From the NCBI GenBank assembly GCA_964633845.1, contig CAZWLA010000011.1, forward strand, positions 1 to 37,301: a stretch of 37,301 bases of DNA. The letters are read 5' to 3'. Below are positions 8,069 to 17,073 of this stretch, one piece after another (position 1 is the first letter of the stretch; every line of letters starts with the position of its first letter). This DNA is from JADHTT01 sp964633845 (GTDB lineage: Bacteria > Campylobacterota > Campylobacteria > Campylobacterales > Arcobacteraceae). The translations under genes and the position numbers were made by a program. Below the pieces are notes generated by a model. That model ran no database searches, had not been told where the DNA came from, and saw only the letters and a list, made by a program, of their open reading frames with translations.

Positions 8069-9853
8069 TTATACTAAATAAACCTTTTTATACCACTTAC
8101 TAAAAAGCCATAGAGCATATAGATGCTGTTTAAACTTATTTTTTGCACCTTGATTATAAATAAATATGACATACTGCTCATTAAAAAATTGTGTTTGATT
8201 ATTCACTTCTAAAATAAGATTTAAAATCTCATCGCTATATTCTTCAAAAAGCCATTCATTAAATGGACTATTAAAGCCTTTTTTAGATCTAGTTATTATC
8301 TGCTGTGGAATATACTTGCTAGCAACTTTTTTTAATAAGTATTTATTTGTATTCCCTACTTTTATATCACTTTTTATACTAAAAGCAGTATCAACTAATC
8401 TAAAATCTAAAAATGGATTTCTTGTCTCTACAGAATTTGCCATAGTCATTTTATCTACTTTTGACAGCAATGCTTCACCTAGCCAAATTTTTGTGTCAAT
8501 ATAACTCATCCAATCTACTGGATCTTTTTTAGCATTGAGAGATTTAAAAGTAGGAAGTTTTTTAAATAGTTTTTTCTTTTGAGCTTGGGTATAAATCTCT
8601 CCAAAACTATTGTATATATTTTCACCTTTGACAACTCGTCTTAAATATTCACTCTCTTTTGTTTGTGTTTGAAGTGCTGAGATTATATCATCAAGAAATT
8701 CATTTTGTTCAAGCTTTAGGCTATCTTTAAATTTATAATATTTCAAAAATTTTGCATAATTATCATAACCTAAAAATAATTCATCACTTCCCTCTCCAGA
8801 AAATACTGTTTTTATTCCATTTTTATTTATAGTTTTACTCAAAAGATAAAGTGGTATTGAAGCTGGATCTGCATGTGGCTCTTCAAGGTTTTCCAAAACC
8901 TCATCTAAGGTATCTATAAAGTCTTTTTGATTTATAGACAAAGGATGGTGATCACTATTGATATGACTAGCTGCTATTTGGGCATATGGTAATTCACTAT
9001 ATTGTTTATGCGTTTCGTATCCTACTGAAAATGTTTGAATCTTTTTGGCACTTAATTGTGAATATATTGACGATATTAAGCTGCTGTCAATTCCACCACT
9101 TAATAAAGATCCAACTTCCACATCACTTACTAATCGTGATTCAACTGAGCTTAATAGTTTCTCTTCTATCTCTTTTAGTGCTGTTTGTTCATCTGTAATT
9201 TTTTTATATGTATTAATTTTATAGTATTTTTTAATTGTTAAAGTATTATCTTTTATATGTAATGATGATGCAGAATCTAGCTTTAAAATATCTTGGTAAA
9301 ATGTATTTGGTGCTAATGGTACAAAGTATTGCATATACTGTGATAACGCTACTTTGTTCATCTTAGGTGTAAATCCAAGTAGCTTAATAATTGGAGTTAT
9401 CATACTTGAGAAGATAAACTTTCCATCTTTAAAATAATAATAGAATGGTTTTTTACCATATCTGTCCCTTGCGGCAAAAAATTGATCTTCTTTCTCATCA
9501 TATATACAAAAGCTAAATGCTCCATTTAACTTCTCTACACATTTATCTTTATATTTTTGATAAAGTCTAATTATAATTTCCGTATCACTTTGAGTAATAC
9601 ACTCTAAATCTTCACTGTTTTTTAACTCTTTATAATTATATATCTCACCATTAAATACTATACTTATACCATCAAAGATCATAGGTTGATTTGCTTCATT
9701 ATCCAGATCAATAATAGCAAGCCTTGTGTGCCCTAGATAATTACCATTTACTATCTTCATATCGTAAAAATCAGGACCACGATTTTGCATAATATTCACT
9801 ACATCCAAAAAGTTGCTTTCTGGCTTATAATTAGTCCCTACAATTCCACACAT
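8069..9853 (-). CDS. asnB: Glutamine-hydrolysing asparagine synthase
   Basis: Makes asparagine from aspartate, ATP and glutamine. The N-terminal nucleophile hydrolase domain starts with MCGIVG (catalytic C2) and contains NRGPD (24-28) and NGEIYNY (68-74). The synthetase domain has the pyrophosphate loop SGGIDSS (252-258) and FSGEGSDELFLGYD. The length, 594 residues, is normal. The start needs exact processing to expose C2, which fixes the ATG at 9853; AAAGGGA overlaps the preceding stop codon. Some close relatives amidate cell-surface sugars, but nothing here points that way. Confidence 0.9.
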   Translation of the reverse strand: MCGIVGTNYKPESNFLDVVNIMQNRGPDFYDMKIVNGNYLGHTRLAIIDLDNEANQPMIFDGISIVFNGEIYNYKELKNSEDLECITQSDTEIIIRLYQKYKDKCVEKLNGAFSFCIYDEKEDQFFAARDRYGKKPFYYYFKDGKFIFSSMITPIIKLLGFTPKMNKVALSQYMQYFVPLAPNTFYQDILKLDSASSLHIKDNTLTIKKYYKINTYKKITDEQTALKEIEEKLLSSVESRLVSDVEVGSLLSGGIDSSLISSIYSQLSAKKIQTFSVGYETHKQYSELPYAQIAASHINSDHHPLSINQKDFIDTLDEVLENLEEPHADPASIPLYLLSKTINKNGIKTVFSGEGSDELFLGYDNYAKFLKYYKFKDSLKLEQNEFLDDIISALQTQTKESEYLRRVVKGENIYNSFGEIYTQAQKKKLFKKLPTFKSLNAKKDPVDWMSYIDTKIWLGEALLSKVDKMTMANSVETRNPFLDFRLVDTAFSIKSDIKVGNTNKYLLKKVASKYIPQQIITRSKKGFNSPFNEWLFEEYSDEILNLILEVNNQTQFFNEQYVIFIYNQGAKNKFKQHLYALWLFSKWYKKVYLV

Positions 9854-9857
9854 AAAT

Positions 9858-10787
9858 CTATCCCTTTATTAAAATTGGACCTAGAAAATATTCTATTACC
9901 ATTAAATCAAAATAGAATACAAATAAAAATAGAACTGTAGATATTAAGACAGCTGCCGTTACTGAATATGGTTTACAGTCATACAATGCAGAGATATTTA
10001 CATTGTTTACTGCTAGTGGAACAATAAGTGATAACATCAAAACAGATGCTACAAAAGAATCTAATCCAGAAAGTATAATAACTATAAGACCAATCAATGG
10101 GAGTATTATTAACTTTACTAAACTAACACTAAAAGCTAAAGACTGATTGTTTTCGCTTAATTTAGTACTAGCAAGATATACTCCAAAAATTATTAACTGT
10201 ACTACAATAGTAGCATAAGCTCCCATTTGTAAAATTTTATCTATTTGAATATTGATTGGTAATTCTAAATAGTTATACCCTAGTGCTAAAATAGCAAACC
10301 ATAAAATAGGTATTTTTATCATTGAGTTTATTGATTGTCGTAAGCTATACTGATCTTTTGCATAAAAATAAATACCTACTGTGTATATAAAAAATATATT
10401 TGCAATATTAACAATACTAGTATATGGCACACTTGCCTCTCCAAAAAGTGCTATACCAAGAGGAATGCCAAGATTTCCAGTATTTCCAATAAGTGAAGCA
10501 GCTATAAATATTGATCTATCTTTAGAGTCTTTAAAAAACAGGGGTGCTGTAAATATTAATAATATTAGTGTAATGGTAATAATCACTACATATAATGCTG
10601 GAGACAGTATCAAATTATAATCTATGTTAGCTCTTGTAAGACCCCAAAATGTTAATAGTGGTTGCAGAAAATAAAGAGATAATAATATTAATGTCTTTTC
10701 ATTGATGTCATCTTTGAATGTCTTTTTAGCAATATAGCCCATAATAATAAAAATATATATCGATAAAATAGATAAAAGTGCTTCCAT
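9858..10787 (-). CDS. AEC family (auxin efflux carrier-like) transporter
   Basis: A 309-residue inner-membrane carrier with about ten hydrophobic segments. It opens with the AEC pattern (IFIIMGYIAKKTF) and has the conserved IGNTGNLGIPLGIALFGE block (about 100-117). Bacterial members export or import small carboxylates such as malate; the substrate is unknown. It is the first gene of the run with asnB, leuC and mobA, so an amino or organic acid is a reasonable guess. A perfect -10 box ends six bases before the ATG and no ribosome binding site is present. Confidence 0.85.
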   Translation of the reverse strand: MEALLSILSIYIFIIMGYIAKKTFKDDINEKTLILLSLYFLQPLLTFWGLTRANIDYNLILSPALYVVIITITLILLIFTAPLFFKDSKDRSIFIAASLIGNTGNLGIPLGIALFGEASVPYTSIVNIANIFFIYTVGIYFYAKDQYSLRQSINSMIKIPILWFAILALGYNYLELPINIQIDKILQMGAYATIVVQLIIFGVYLASTKLSENNQSLAFSVSLVKLIILPLIGLIVIILSGLDSFVASVLMLSLIVPLAVNNVNISALYDCKPYSVTAAVLISTVLFLFVFYFDLMVIEYFLGPILIKG

Positions 10788-10793
10788 AAAATT

Positions 10794-10799
10794 ATTATA
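10794..10799 (-). promoter_or_regulatory. -10 box of the AEC transporter operon
   Basis: Perfect TATAAT on the minus strand, six bases before the ATG at 10787. The predicted transcript start coincides with the start codon. It is divergent from the rpsO promoter in the same 121-base gap. Confidence 0.5.
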
Positions 10800-10847
10800 G
10801 CCAAGATTGACTTTATGGATATAAAGTATCTTTTAAGTAAGTTTGAG

Positions 10848-10853
10848 TATAAT
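10848..10853 (+). promoter_or_regulatory. -10 box of rpsO
   Basis: TATAAT with an upstream TTTGAG, giving a leader of about 50 bases. The leader has a very strong ribosome binding site, AAGGAGG (10897-10903), partly pairable with ACCT at 10890-10893. S15 represses its own mRNA in other bacteria; this short pairing alone is weak evidence for that. Confidence 0.6.
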
Positions 10854-10908
10854 CCGTTTCTGCTTTTAATTATGAAAGTAAGATTATATACCTATCAAGG
10901 AGGTCATT

Positions 10909-11181
10909 ATGGCTTTAGATTTGGACGTAAAACAAGCAATTATTGCTAAATTCCAAAAAGACGAAAAAGATACAGGTTCTGCACCAGTGCAGATTGCAAT
11001 ATTAAGTGAACAAATTAAAGTATTAACTGAGCACTTAAAATCAAACCACAAAGATCACTCTTCAAGACTTGGTCTATTAAAAATGGTTGGTAAAAGAAAA
11101 AGACTTCTTAAGTACTTAAGAAAAACTGATTTTGCTAAATTCCAAGAAGTTGTTGCAGAGTTAGGTCTTAGAGCTAAGTAA
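10909..11181 (+). CDS. rpsO: 30S ribosomal protein S15
   Basis: Primary 16S-binding protein, 90 residues. The conserved core DTGSAPVQIAILSEQI (about 22-37), the LKSNHKDHSSRLGLLKMVGKRKRLL region and the short C-terminal helix are all present. It is translated from a near-consensus AAGGAGG site five bases upstream. pnp, its frequent partner, is not adjacent. It is terminated alone by a hairpin 25 bases after the stop. Confidence 0.98.
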   Translation: MALDLDVKQAIIAKFQKDEKDTGSAPVQIAILSEQIKVLTEHLKSNHKDHSSRLGLLKMVGKRKRLLKYLRKTDFAKFQEVVAELGLRAK

Positions 11182-11205
11182 TATATTACTAAATTCTAAT
11201 ATAAG

Positions 11206-11235
11206 AAGCCTCGGTCTTAGGATCGAGGCTTTTTT
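11206..11235 (+). terminator. Intrinsic terminator of rpsO
   Basis: Stem AAGCCTCG (11206-11213) with CGAGGCTT (11224-11231), extended by GTC/GAT with one G-T pair around a TTAG loop. It runs into six T. Confidence 0.93.
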
Positions 11236-11291
11236 ATTTCTTAAAAACATACACTTGCTTTATAAACTATGTAAATGACATGTATTTTAGA

Positions 11292-11297
11292 TATAAT
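11292..11297 (+). promoter_or_regulatory. -10 box of the glmU operon
   Basis: TATAAT preceded by TTTTAGA, with a leader of about 25 bases before the glmU ATG. No -35 element is seen. The six downstream genes are so tightly packed that this is likely the main promoter for all of them. Confidence 0.6.
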
Positions 11298-11328
11298 GTG
11301 CTAAAATATTAATACAAAGACCCAACAT

Positions 11329-12630
11329 ATGAACAATAATTTATCTATTATAATTTTAGCAGCTGGTAAAGGTAGCAGAATGAAATCTGATACCCCAAAG
11401 GTATTACATAAAATATCTGGATTCGAGATGCTTTACTATTCTATAAAAGAAGCAAAGAAATTAAGTGATGATATTCATGTAGTCTTATATCATCAAGCTT
11501 CTAGAGTTCAAGAAGCCATGGATAAATATTTCACTGATATAACTTATACTATTCAAGATCATAAAAACTATCCAGGTACTGGTGGTGCTGTGATGAATAT
11601 ACCACTAAAATATGAAAATACTCTTGTACTAAATGGTGATATGCCATTAGTTCAAAGTAGTGAATTAGAAAAGTTTATCACAAATGACAATAGTGCTATA
11701 GTTATGTCTGTATTGCAACTAGATGATGCTTCAGGATATGGTAGAGTAATTGTAGAAAACAATAGTGTTAAAAAAATTGTTGAACAAAAAGATTGTAATA
11801 ATGATGAGCTCAAAGTAACTACTGCAAATGCTGGTATATATAGCTTTAATACAAAGTTTTTAAATGATAATTTACCAAAACTATCAAATGATAATGCACA
11901 AGAGGAATACTATATAACTGATCTAGTTGAGCTAGCTATCAATGACACTAAAAAAGTTACGCCATTAGTTGTAGATGAAGAAAATTTCAAAGGGGTAAAC
12001 TCTAAGTTTGATCTAGCAAATGCTGAAGTGATCCATCAAAATAGAATAAAAAGAGAGTTTATGTCAAATGGTGTAATTATGAGAATGCCTGATTCTATTT
12101 TCATTGAAAATTCTGTAGAGATTGAAGGGGAATCAATTATTGAAAACAATGTAACACTTCTTGGCTGTACAAAAATAATTAATTCACATATCAAAACAGG
12201 ATCTGTTGTCGAAGATTCAACTTTAGAAGATTCTAGTATTGGACCAATTGCAAGAATAAGACCAAAGAGTATCTTAAAAGATACACATATTGGTAATTTT
12301 GTAGAGGTTAAAAAATCAAACTTAAATGGTGTAAAAGCTGGTCATTTATCTTACTTAGGGGATAGTCAAATAGATACAGGAACAAATATAGGTGCTGGGA
12401 CTATCACATGTAACTATGATGGTAAAAATAAAGCTCAAACAATTATTGGAAAAAATGTATTTATTGGAAGCAATACAAAATTAATAGCACCAATAAAACT
12501 TGAAGATAACTGTATGACAGCAGCAGGAACAACTATATCAAAAGATCTACAAAGTGGGCAACTTGTGATTACAAGAACAAAAGCTAGAATAGTAAAAGAT
12601 TACTTTTATAAATTTTTCGGGAAAAAATAA
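11329..12630 (+). CDS. glmU: Bifunctional UDP-GlcNAc pyrophosphorylase / GlcN-1-P acetyltransferase
   Basis: Makes UDP-GlcNAc for peptidoglycan and lipid A. The N-terminal uridylyltransferase domain has LAAGKGSRMKSDTPKVLHKI (10-29), then LNGDMPL. The C-terminal left-handed beta-helix begins near residue 240 and contains RPKS, KAGHLSYLGD and IGAGTITCNYDGKNK, the acetyl-CoA site. The length, 433 residues, is close to other campylobacterial GlmU and shorter than in Escherichia coli. The stop and the coaBC start share one base (TAATG). LpxA, which uses the product, is in the same window but a separate operon. Confidence 0.96.
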   Translation: MNNNLSIIILAAGKGSRMKSDTPKVLHKISGFEMLYYSIKEAKKLSDDIHVVLYHQASRVQEAMDKYFTDITYTIQDHKNYPGTGGAVMNIPLKYENTLVLNGDMPLVQSSELEKFITNDNSAIVMSVLQLDDASGYGRVIVENNSVKKIVEQKDCNNDELKVTTANAGIYSFNTKFLNDNLPKLSNDNAQEEYYITDLVELAINDTKKVTPLVVDEENFKGVNSKFDLANAEVIHQNRIKREFMSNGVIMRMPDSIFIENSVEIEGESIIENNVTLLGCTKIINSHIKTGSVVEDSTLEDSSIGPIARIRPKSILKDTHIGNFVEVKKSNLNGVKAGHLSYLGDSQIDTGTNIGAGTITCNYDGKNKAQTIIGKNVFIGSNTKLIAPIKLEDNCMTAAGTTISKDLQSGQLVITRTKARIVKDYFYKFFGKK

Positions 12631-13901
12631 TGGAACTTTTAAAAGACAAAAATATACTTGTAGCTGTAACAGGAAGTATAGCTATATATAAAACACTTGA
12701 ACTTATTAGACTTTATAAAAAAGCTGGTGCAAATGTAAAAGTGATTATGACACAAAGTGCTAAAAAATTTATCAATCCACTGACATTTGAAACCATCTCA
12801 CAAAATTCTATTTTAGATGATGTCAGTGAAGACTGGAGTACAGATACAAATAACAATCATATTGCTATTGGGAAATGGGCAAATATATTTGTATTAGCTC
12901 CAGCTACTGCTAACACAATCAATAAATTAAGTAACGGTATTGCTGATAATATTCTACTTCAAACTGCCCTTGCATATCCAGGAGTAAAACTCTTGTGCCC
13001 TGCTGCAAATACAAATATGATGTACAATCCTTTAACCAAAGCTTCTTTAAAAATGTTAAGACTTTGTAATTTTAAAATAATTGATACAACAACAAAAGAA
13101 CTAGCTTGTAAAGATATTGGCGATGGGGCAATGGCTGAAGTTCAAGATATCTTTGATAATACAGCAAGAGAACTACTTCAGACAAGATATTGGAGAGATA
13201 GAAAAGTAGTACTTAATGGTGGCGGTACAATAGAAAAAATTGATGACATAAGATATATTAGTAATTTTTCTAGTGGTAAAATGGCAAATTCACTTGCTCG
13301 TGCTTTATACTACAAAGGAGCTGATGTATGTATCATAACAACTGCTGCGACTGAAAGCTTGCCGAATGAACTACATAAAATTCCAGTAGAAAATACTCAA
13401 GAGATGCAACAATATATTGTTGATGCTCTAAAAATAGCAAAAAAAGGGAAAATGTCAAAAGCTACACTTATGGATGATTCACAAATGGAACTAATTCAAA
13501 AAAAACCATACTTTTTTGCCGTAGCTGCTGTAAGTGATTATACTCCTAAATTTCCACAAAATGGGAAGCTAAAAAAAGATGATATTGGTGATACTTGGGA
13601 ATTGCCATTAAAGAAAAATATTGATATATTAAATTCTTTAGATAAAGATGGGATATATACTGTAGGATTTAAAGCAGAGATGGATCAAATAGATGCTAAA
13701 GATAATGCTATAAATATGCTTAAAGATAAAAGCCTTGATGCCGTATGTTTAAATATCCTTGATAAGGATAATACTTTTGGAAGTGATTCAAATACAATTA
13801 ATCTTATTTCTAATGATAATAAAGAAAATGAGCTAAGTGGATCTAAATTAGAAGTTGCACTAAATCTACTAGATATACTAGGTGAACAATTTAGTGAGTA
13901 A
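12630..13901 (+). CDS. coaBC: Bifunctional phosphopantothenoylcysteine decarboxylase / phosphopantothenate-cysteine ligase
   Basis: Two consecutive steps of coenzyme A synthesis. The N-terminal CoaC flavodomain has GSIAIYK (15-21), the catalytic His in NNHIAIGKWA (H77), PAANTNMMYNP (124-134) and the active Cys in LACKDIGDG (C160). The CoaB domain starts near 192 with NGGGTIEKIDDIRYISNFSSGKMA and has AAVSDY. The flap motif reads GDGAMAE where many CoaC enzymes have an Arg after the second Gly. The length, 423 residues, is slightly above average. It overlaps glmU by one base and uppS by eight. Confidence 0.93.
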   Translation: MELLKDKNILVAVTGSIAIYKTLELIRLYKKAGANVKVIMTQSAKKFINPLTFETISQNSILDDVSEDWSTDTNNNHIAIGKWANIFVLAPATANTINKLSNGIADNILLQTALAYPGVKLLCPAANTNMMYNPLTKASLKMLRLCNFKIIDTTTKELACKDIGDGAMAEVQDIFDNTARELLQTRYWRDRKVVLNGGGTIEKIDDIRYISNFSSGKMANSLARALYYKGADVCIITTAATESLPNELHKIPVENTQEMQQYIVDALKIAKKGKMSKATLMDDSQMELIQKKPYFFAVAAVSDYTPKFPQNGKLKKDDIGDTWELPLKKNIDILNSLDKDGIYTVGFKAEMDQIDAKDNAINMLKDKSLDAVCLNILDKDNTFGSDSNTINLISNDNKENELSGSKLEVALNLLDILGEQFSE

Positions 13902-14574
13902 TCAAATAGAACATATTGCAATTATCATGGATGGTAATGGTCGATGGGCAAAAGAACAGGGTCTTAATCGAACTGCTGGACATGAACAAGGTGCAAAAAC
14001 AGTAAGAGAGATTACGACTCATTGCAGCAATATTGGAATTAACTATCTAACACTTTATGCCTTTTCTACAGAAAATTGGACTAGACCAAAGTTAGAAGTT
14101 GAATTTCTTATGAAGCTTTTGGAAAGATACTTCAAATCTGAACTTCAAATATATTTAGATAATAATGTAAAATTTAAAGCAATTGGTGATCTTAGTAAAT
14201 TCTCTACTAAACTTCAACAAGTTATTAAAGATACAGAACAACAAACTTCACACTGTACAGGTCTTACTCAAATTTTAGCTCTTAATTATGGTAGTCGTGA
14301 TGAAATTACAAGAGCTGTAAAAAAGATTACAGAGCAAAATCTTGAAATAAGCGAAGAGAATATAAATAATAATCTTGATACTGTTGGGATACCTGATGTT
14401 GATATATTAATACGAACTAGTGGAGAAGTTAGAGTATCAAACTATCTATTATGGCAAATTGCTTATGCGGAGATGTTTTTTACTCAGTCTTACTGGCCTG
14501 AATTTACAACATCTCAATTAGATGATATCATAAGTGATTTTGAAAAAAGGGAACGAAGATTTGGTGGAATTTAG
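13894..14574 (+). CDS. uppS: Undecaprenyl diphosphate synthase
   Basis: cis-Prenyltransferase that makes the C55 carrier lipid for cell-wall and O-chain synthesis. It shows HIAIIMDGNGRWAK (7-20, catalytic D13), YAFSTENWTRP, and RTSGEVRVSNYLLWQIAYAE near the C-terminus. I choose GTG 13894 (226 residues): AGGTG at 13880-13884 is correctly spaced for it and the protein then begins close to the first conserved strand. GTG 13882 in the same frame overlaps that site. It overlaps coaBC by eight bases and the peptidase gene by eleven. Confidence 0.95.
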   Translation: MSNQIEHIAIIMDGNGRWAKEQGLNRTAGHEQGAKTVREITTHCSNIGINYLTLYAFSTENWTRPKLEVEFLMKLLERYFKSELQIYLDNNVKFKAIGDLSKFSTKLQQVIKDTEQQTSHCTGLTQILALNYGSRDEITRAVKKITEQNLEISEENINNNLDTVGIPDVDILIRTSGEVRVSNYLLWQIAYAEMFFTQSYWPEFTTSQLDDIISDFEKRERRFGGI

Positions 14575-15319
14575 TATCTTTATTATAGGTTTAATATTTG
14601 GATCATTTTTAAATGTTCTAATATATAGACTTCCTTTAAGCGTATCACTACTTACCCCTTCAAGATCATTTTGCCCATCATGCAAAAGCAAAATTAAATG
14701 GTATGAAAATATTCCTATTTTGTCGTACTCTATATTAAAAGGGAAATGCCCTAATTGTAATGAGTCTATATCAATTTTTTATCCTTTAGTTGAATTACTA
14801 ACTGCAAGTATCACTGTATTAATTTTTATAAAGATGGGATTTACATTAGATTTCATAATTATTACTATACTTTTTTATACACTTATCGTATTATCGTTTA
14901 TAGACTTTAAATATAAAGCTGTACCAGATTATTTACTAATAATTGCTCTATTGATAAGTATAATATATTCAGGGTTTAATTTTCAAACTGCTCTTATTTT
15001 TGCAGGTGCTTTTACTATTTTAGAATTATTTATCACATACTATATACAAAATATAAAATATAAAATCACAAAAGATGAAAACTTATTATCTCAAAAATCG
15101 TTGGGAGAAGGAGATATTCCTATAGCTGCTATAATAGGTGGTGTGCTTGGAATGAAACTTGGAATACTTGCTATAGTATTAGCAGCTTTTTTTGCTATAA
15201 TAGCATCTATATATTATTTAATATCAAAAGAAGAGATAGAGATACCTTTTATTCCATTTTTATCATTAGGATTTTTTGTAAGTTTTTACTTCAGTGATAC
15301 ACTAGGGGCTTTAATTTAA
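14564..15319 (+). CDS. pilD: Type IV prepilin peptidase / N-methyltransferase
   Basis: Inner-membrane aspartic peptidase that cleaves and methylates type IV pilin-like precursors. It starts with GLIFGSFLNVLIYRLP (9-24) and has the zinc-type cytoplasmic loop with two cysteine pairs (CPSC 37/40 and CPNC 62/65). The catalytic aspartates are in SFIDFKYKAVPD (D114) and GEGD (D184). Start choice is uncertain: GTG 14564 gives the usual N-terminus, but an in-frame GTG at 14534 adds ten residues and TTG 14561 is also possible. No pilus or secretion genes are nearby, so its substrates lie elsewhere. The stop is two bases before lptF. Confidence 0.9.
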   Translation: MEFSIFIIGLIFGSFLNVLIYRLPLSVSLLTPSRSFCPSCKSKIKWYENIPILSYSILKGKCPNCNESISIFYPLVELLTASITVLIFIKMGFTLDFIIITILFYTLIVLSFIDFKYKAVPDYLLIIALLISIIYSGFNFQTALIFAGAFTILELFITYYIQNIKYKITKDENLLSQKSLGEGDIPIAAIIGGVLGMKLGILAIVLAAFFAIIASIYYLISKEEIEIPFIPFLSLGFFVSFYFSDTLGALI

Positions 15320-15321
15320 TT

Positions 15322-16335
15322 ATGTTAAAAAAATATCTATTTACTAGCTTTACTTCTAGCTTTTTCCCTATATTTTTATCACTATTTAGTATTACATCAA
15401 TTATATACTTAGTAAAAATTGCCTCACTAACATCTGTAATACAGTTAAACTTTTCAGAACTTCTTCTTCTATATGGATATAATATACCAAAAATACTATT
15501 TTTTACACTACCTATATCTTTTATTATGGGATTGACAATATCAATGTCAAGATTATCAGGGGAATATGAATTACTTGTAATATCAAGCTTTGGCAAAAAT
15601 CCAATACATATCCTAAAATACTTTATACCAGTAGCCTTGGCCTTATCGTTTACATTATTAATAATATCTCAAGCTATTATTCCAAAAGCTACTTTTTTAA
15701 ATAAAAAGTTTATTGCTTCAAAAAAAACTGATGCTCAATTTAATATTAAGGCATCAAAATTTGGTCAAGAGTTTGGTAATTGGTTAATTTTTATTAAAGA
15801 AGATAAAGATAAGGTATATAAAGATGTTAAACTATTGCAAAAGGGAGATAAACACTCAGATAGATTTATCATGGCTTCTAGTGCGCTTATGGATAATAAA
15901 TCTGGTAACCTAAACTTGAATTTATATGATGGAAAAAGTTTTATTATTAATAATCAACTTGATCAAACAAACTATGCAAAAATGCTTATTATGGATAACA
16001 AAAAAGATAGCAGCTTTTATAGTTTTAATGGTATTGCCCACTACTGGAAAGATATTTATACCAACAATGGCATGGCAGAAAACTTTGTATTTAATATTCT
16101 TATTTCCATTTTTCCTTTAATATCTATTTTATTTATACTTATTTTTGCATACTACAATCCAAGATATGAAAAGAATCATAGTGTACTCTACTCTTCAATT
16201 TTAATTGTTATATTCTTTATCATATCAAAGAAGCTAATCACATTCAATCCATTTATTTTAGCCTGTATAATACCTACAATATGGATACTTACATCATATC
16301 TTTTATATTATAAAACAATACGAGCTAAATACTAA
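15322..16335 (+). CDS. lptF: LPS export permease of the LptF/LptG family
   Basis: YjgP/YjgQ family permease that works with LptB to extract lipopolysaccharide from the inner membrane. The 337-residue chain has the family layout: a short N-terminal helix and hydrophobic segments at about 13-35, 54-72 and 99-120, then a periplasmic beta-rich domain (about 125-245) and three C-terminal helices (about 250-330). The motif LPISFIMGLTISMSRLSGEYELLVISSFG (62-90, given here as conserved region) is typical. F and G paralogues are hard to tell apart by eye; the second member is not in this window. Confidence 0.85.
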   Translation: MLKKYLFTSFTSSFFPIFLSLFSITSIIYLVKIASLTSVIQLNFSELLLLYGYNIPKILFFTLPISFIMGLTISMSRLSGEYELLVISSFGKNPIHILKYFIPVALALSFTLLIISQAIIPKATFLNKKFIASKKTDAQFNIKASKFGQEFGNWLIFIKEDKDKVYKDVKLLQKGDKHSDRFIMASSALMDNKSGNLNLNLYDGKSFIINNQLDQTNYAKMLIMDNKKDSSFYSFNGIAHYWKDIYTNNGMAENFVFNILISIFPLISILFILIFAYYNPRYEKNHSVLYSSILIVIFFIISKKLITFNPFILACIIPTIWILTSYLLYYKTIRAKY

Positions 16336-16347
16336 AAGCCTTTTACT

Positions 16348-17073
16348 ATGAATATTAAACTTATATTTTCATATGATGGATCTAGATTTAATGGCTCTCA
16401 AATGCAGCCAGAAAAAAATACTGTTGCAGATGCATTTTTAGATATTTTTAATGCCATGGGTATTAGTTCACAATTAGTTTTAAGTGGTCGTACAGATAAA
16501 AATGTTCATGCTACAGGACAAGTAGCCAATATACACCTTCCTTCATACTGGACAGACCTTGAAAAACTCAAGCATAGACTAAATCAATATCTTCCTAAAT
16601 CAATTAAACTTCATTCCTTACAAAAAACTAGTGATGACTTTAATGCAAGATTTAGTGCTAAAAAAAGGGTATATAGATATATATTATCAACAAAAGAGAA
16701 TAATCCTTATAATCAAGCATATATGACCTACTATAATAAACCTCTTGATATAGACTTAATTAATAAGGCCATTAAACTTTTTGTTGGTGTTCATGATTTC
16801 GAATATCTTAGCAAAAAGGGTAGTCTGCCAAGTACTTCTATTAGAGAAATATATGATGTAAAATTTTATAAATATAAAGATATATATGTATTTAAATTTA
16901 AGGGAAATAGCTTTTTAAGAAGCCAAATAAGGATGATGATGCAGATGTTATTAAAAATATCAGAAGGTACATTAAGTATTGATGACTTAATTGATCAACT
17001 CAATAAAAAAGGGCAAAAGCTAAAAACTCTTGCCCCTCCTAATGGTTTATATCTTAGTAAGATTATATACTAA
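16348..17073 (+). CDS. truA: tRNA pseudouridine(38-40) synthase
   Basis: Modifies uridines 38-40 of the tRNA anticodon stem. At 241 residues it is normal length and shows SYDGSRFNGSQMQP (8-21), the catalytic aspartate in LSGRTDKNVHATGQVA (D50), and FLRSQIRMMMQML near the C-terminus. It is the last gene of the glmU operon. Its TAA directly abuts the TAA of the convergent nuoN with no base between. Its final codons (about 17005-17035) also encode a terminator for the opposite strand. No terminator for truA itself is visible. Confidence 0.96.
   Translation: MNIKLIFSYDGSRFNGSQMQPEKNTVADAFLDIFNAMGISSQLVLSGRTDKNVHATGQVANIHLPSYWTDLEKLKHRLNQYLPKSIKLHSLQKTSDDFNARFSAKKRVYRYILSTKENNPYNQAYMTYYNKPLDIDLINKAIKLFVGVHDFEYLSKKGSLPSTSIREIYDVKFYKYKDIYVFKFKGNSFLRSQIRMMMQMLLKISEGTLSIDDLIDQLNKKGQKLKTLAPPNGLYLSKIIY
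17005..17035 (-). terminator. nuo operon terminator inside the truA coding region
   Basis: On the minus strand GGGCAA (17035-17030), a mismatch, AG (17028-17027), a loop, CT, then TTGCCC (17016-17011) runs into TTTTTT (17010-17005). It lies 39 bases after the nuoN stop. On the plus strand the same hairpin has no T run, so it should stop only nuo transcripts. Confidence 0.75.

Noticed and set aside
10881..10904. S15 autoregulatory hairpin ACCT/AGGT in the rpsO leader
   Set aside because: A four-base pairing around the ribosome binding site occurs easily by chance and no further stem supports it.
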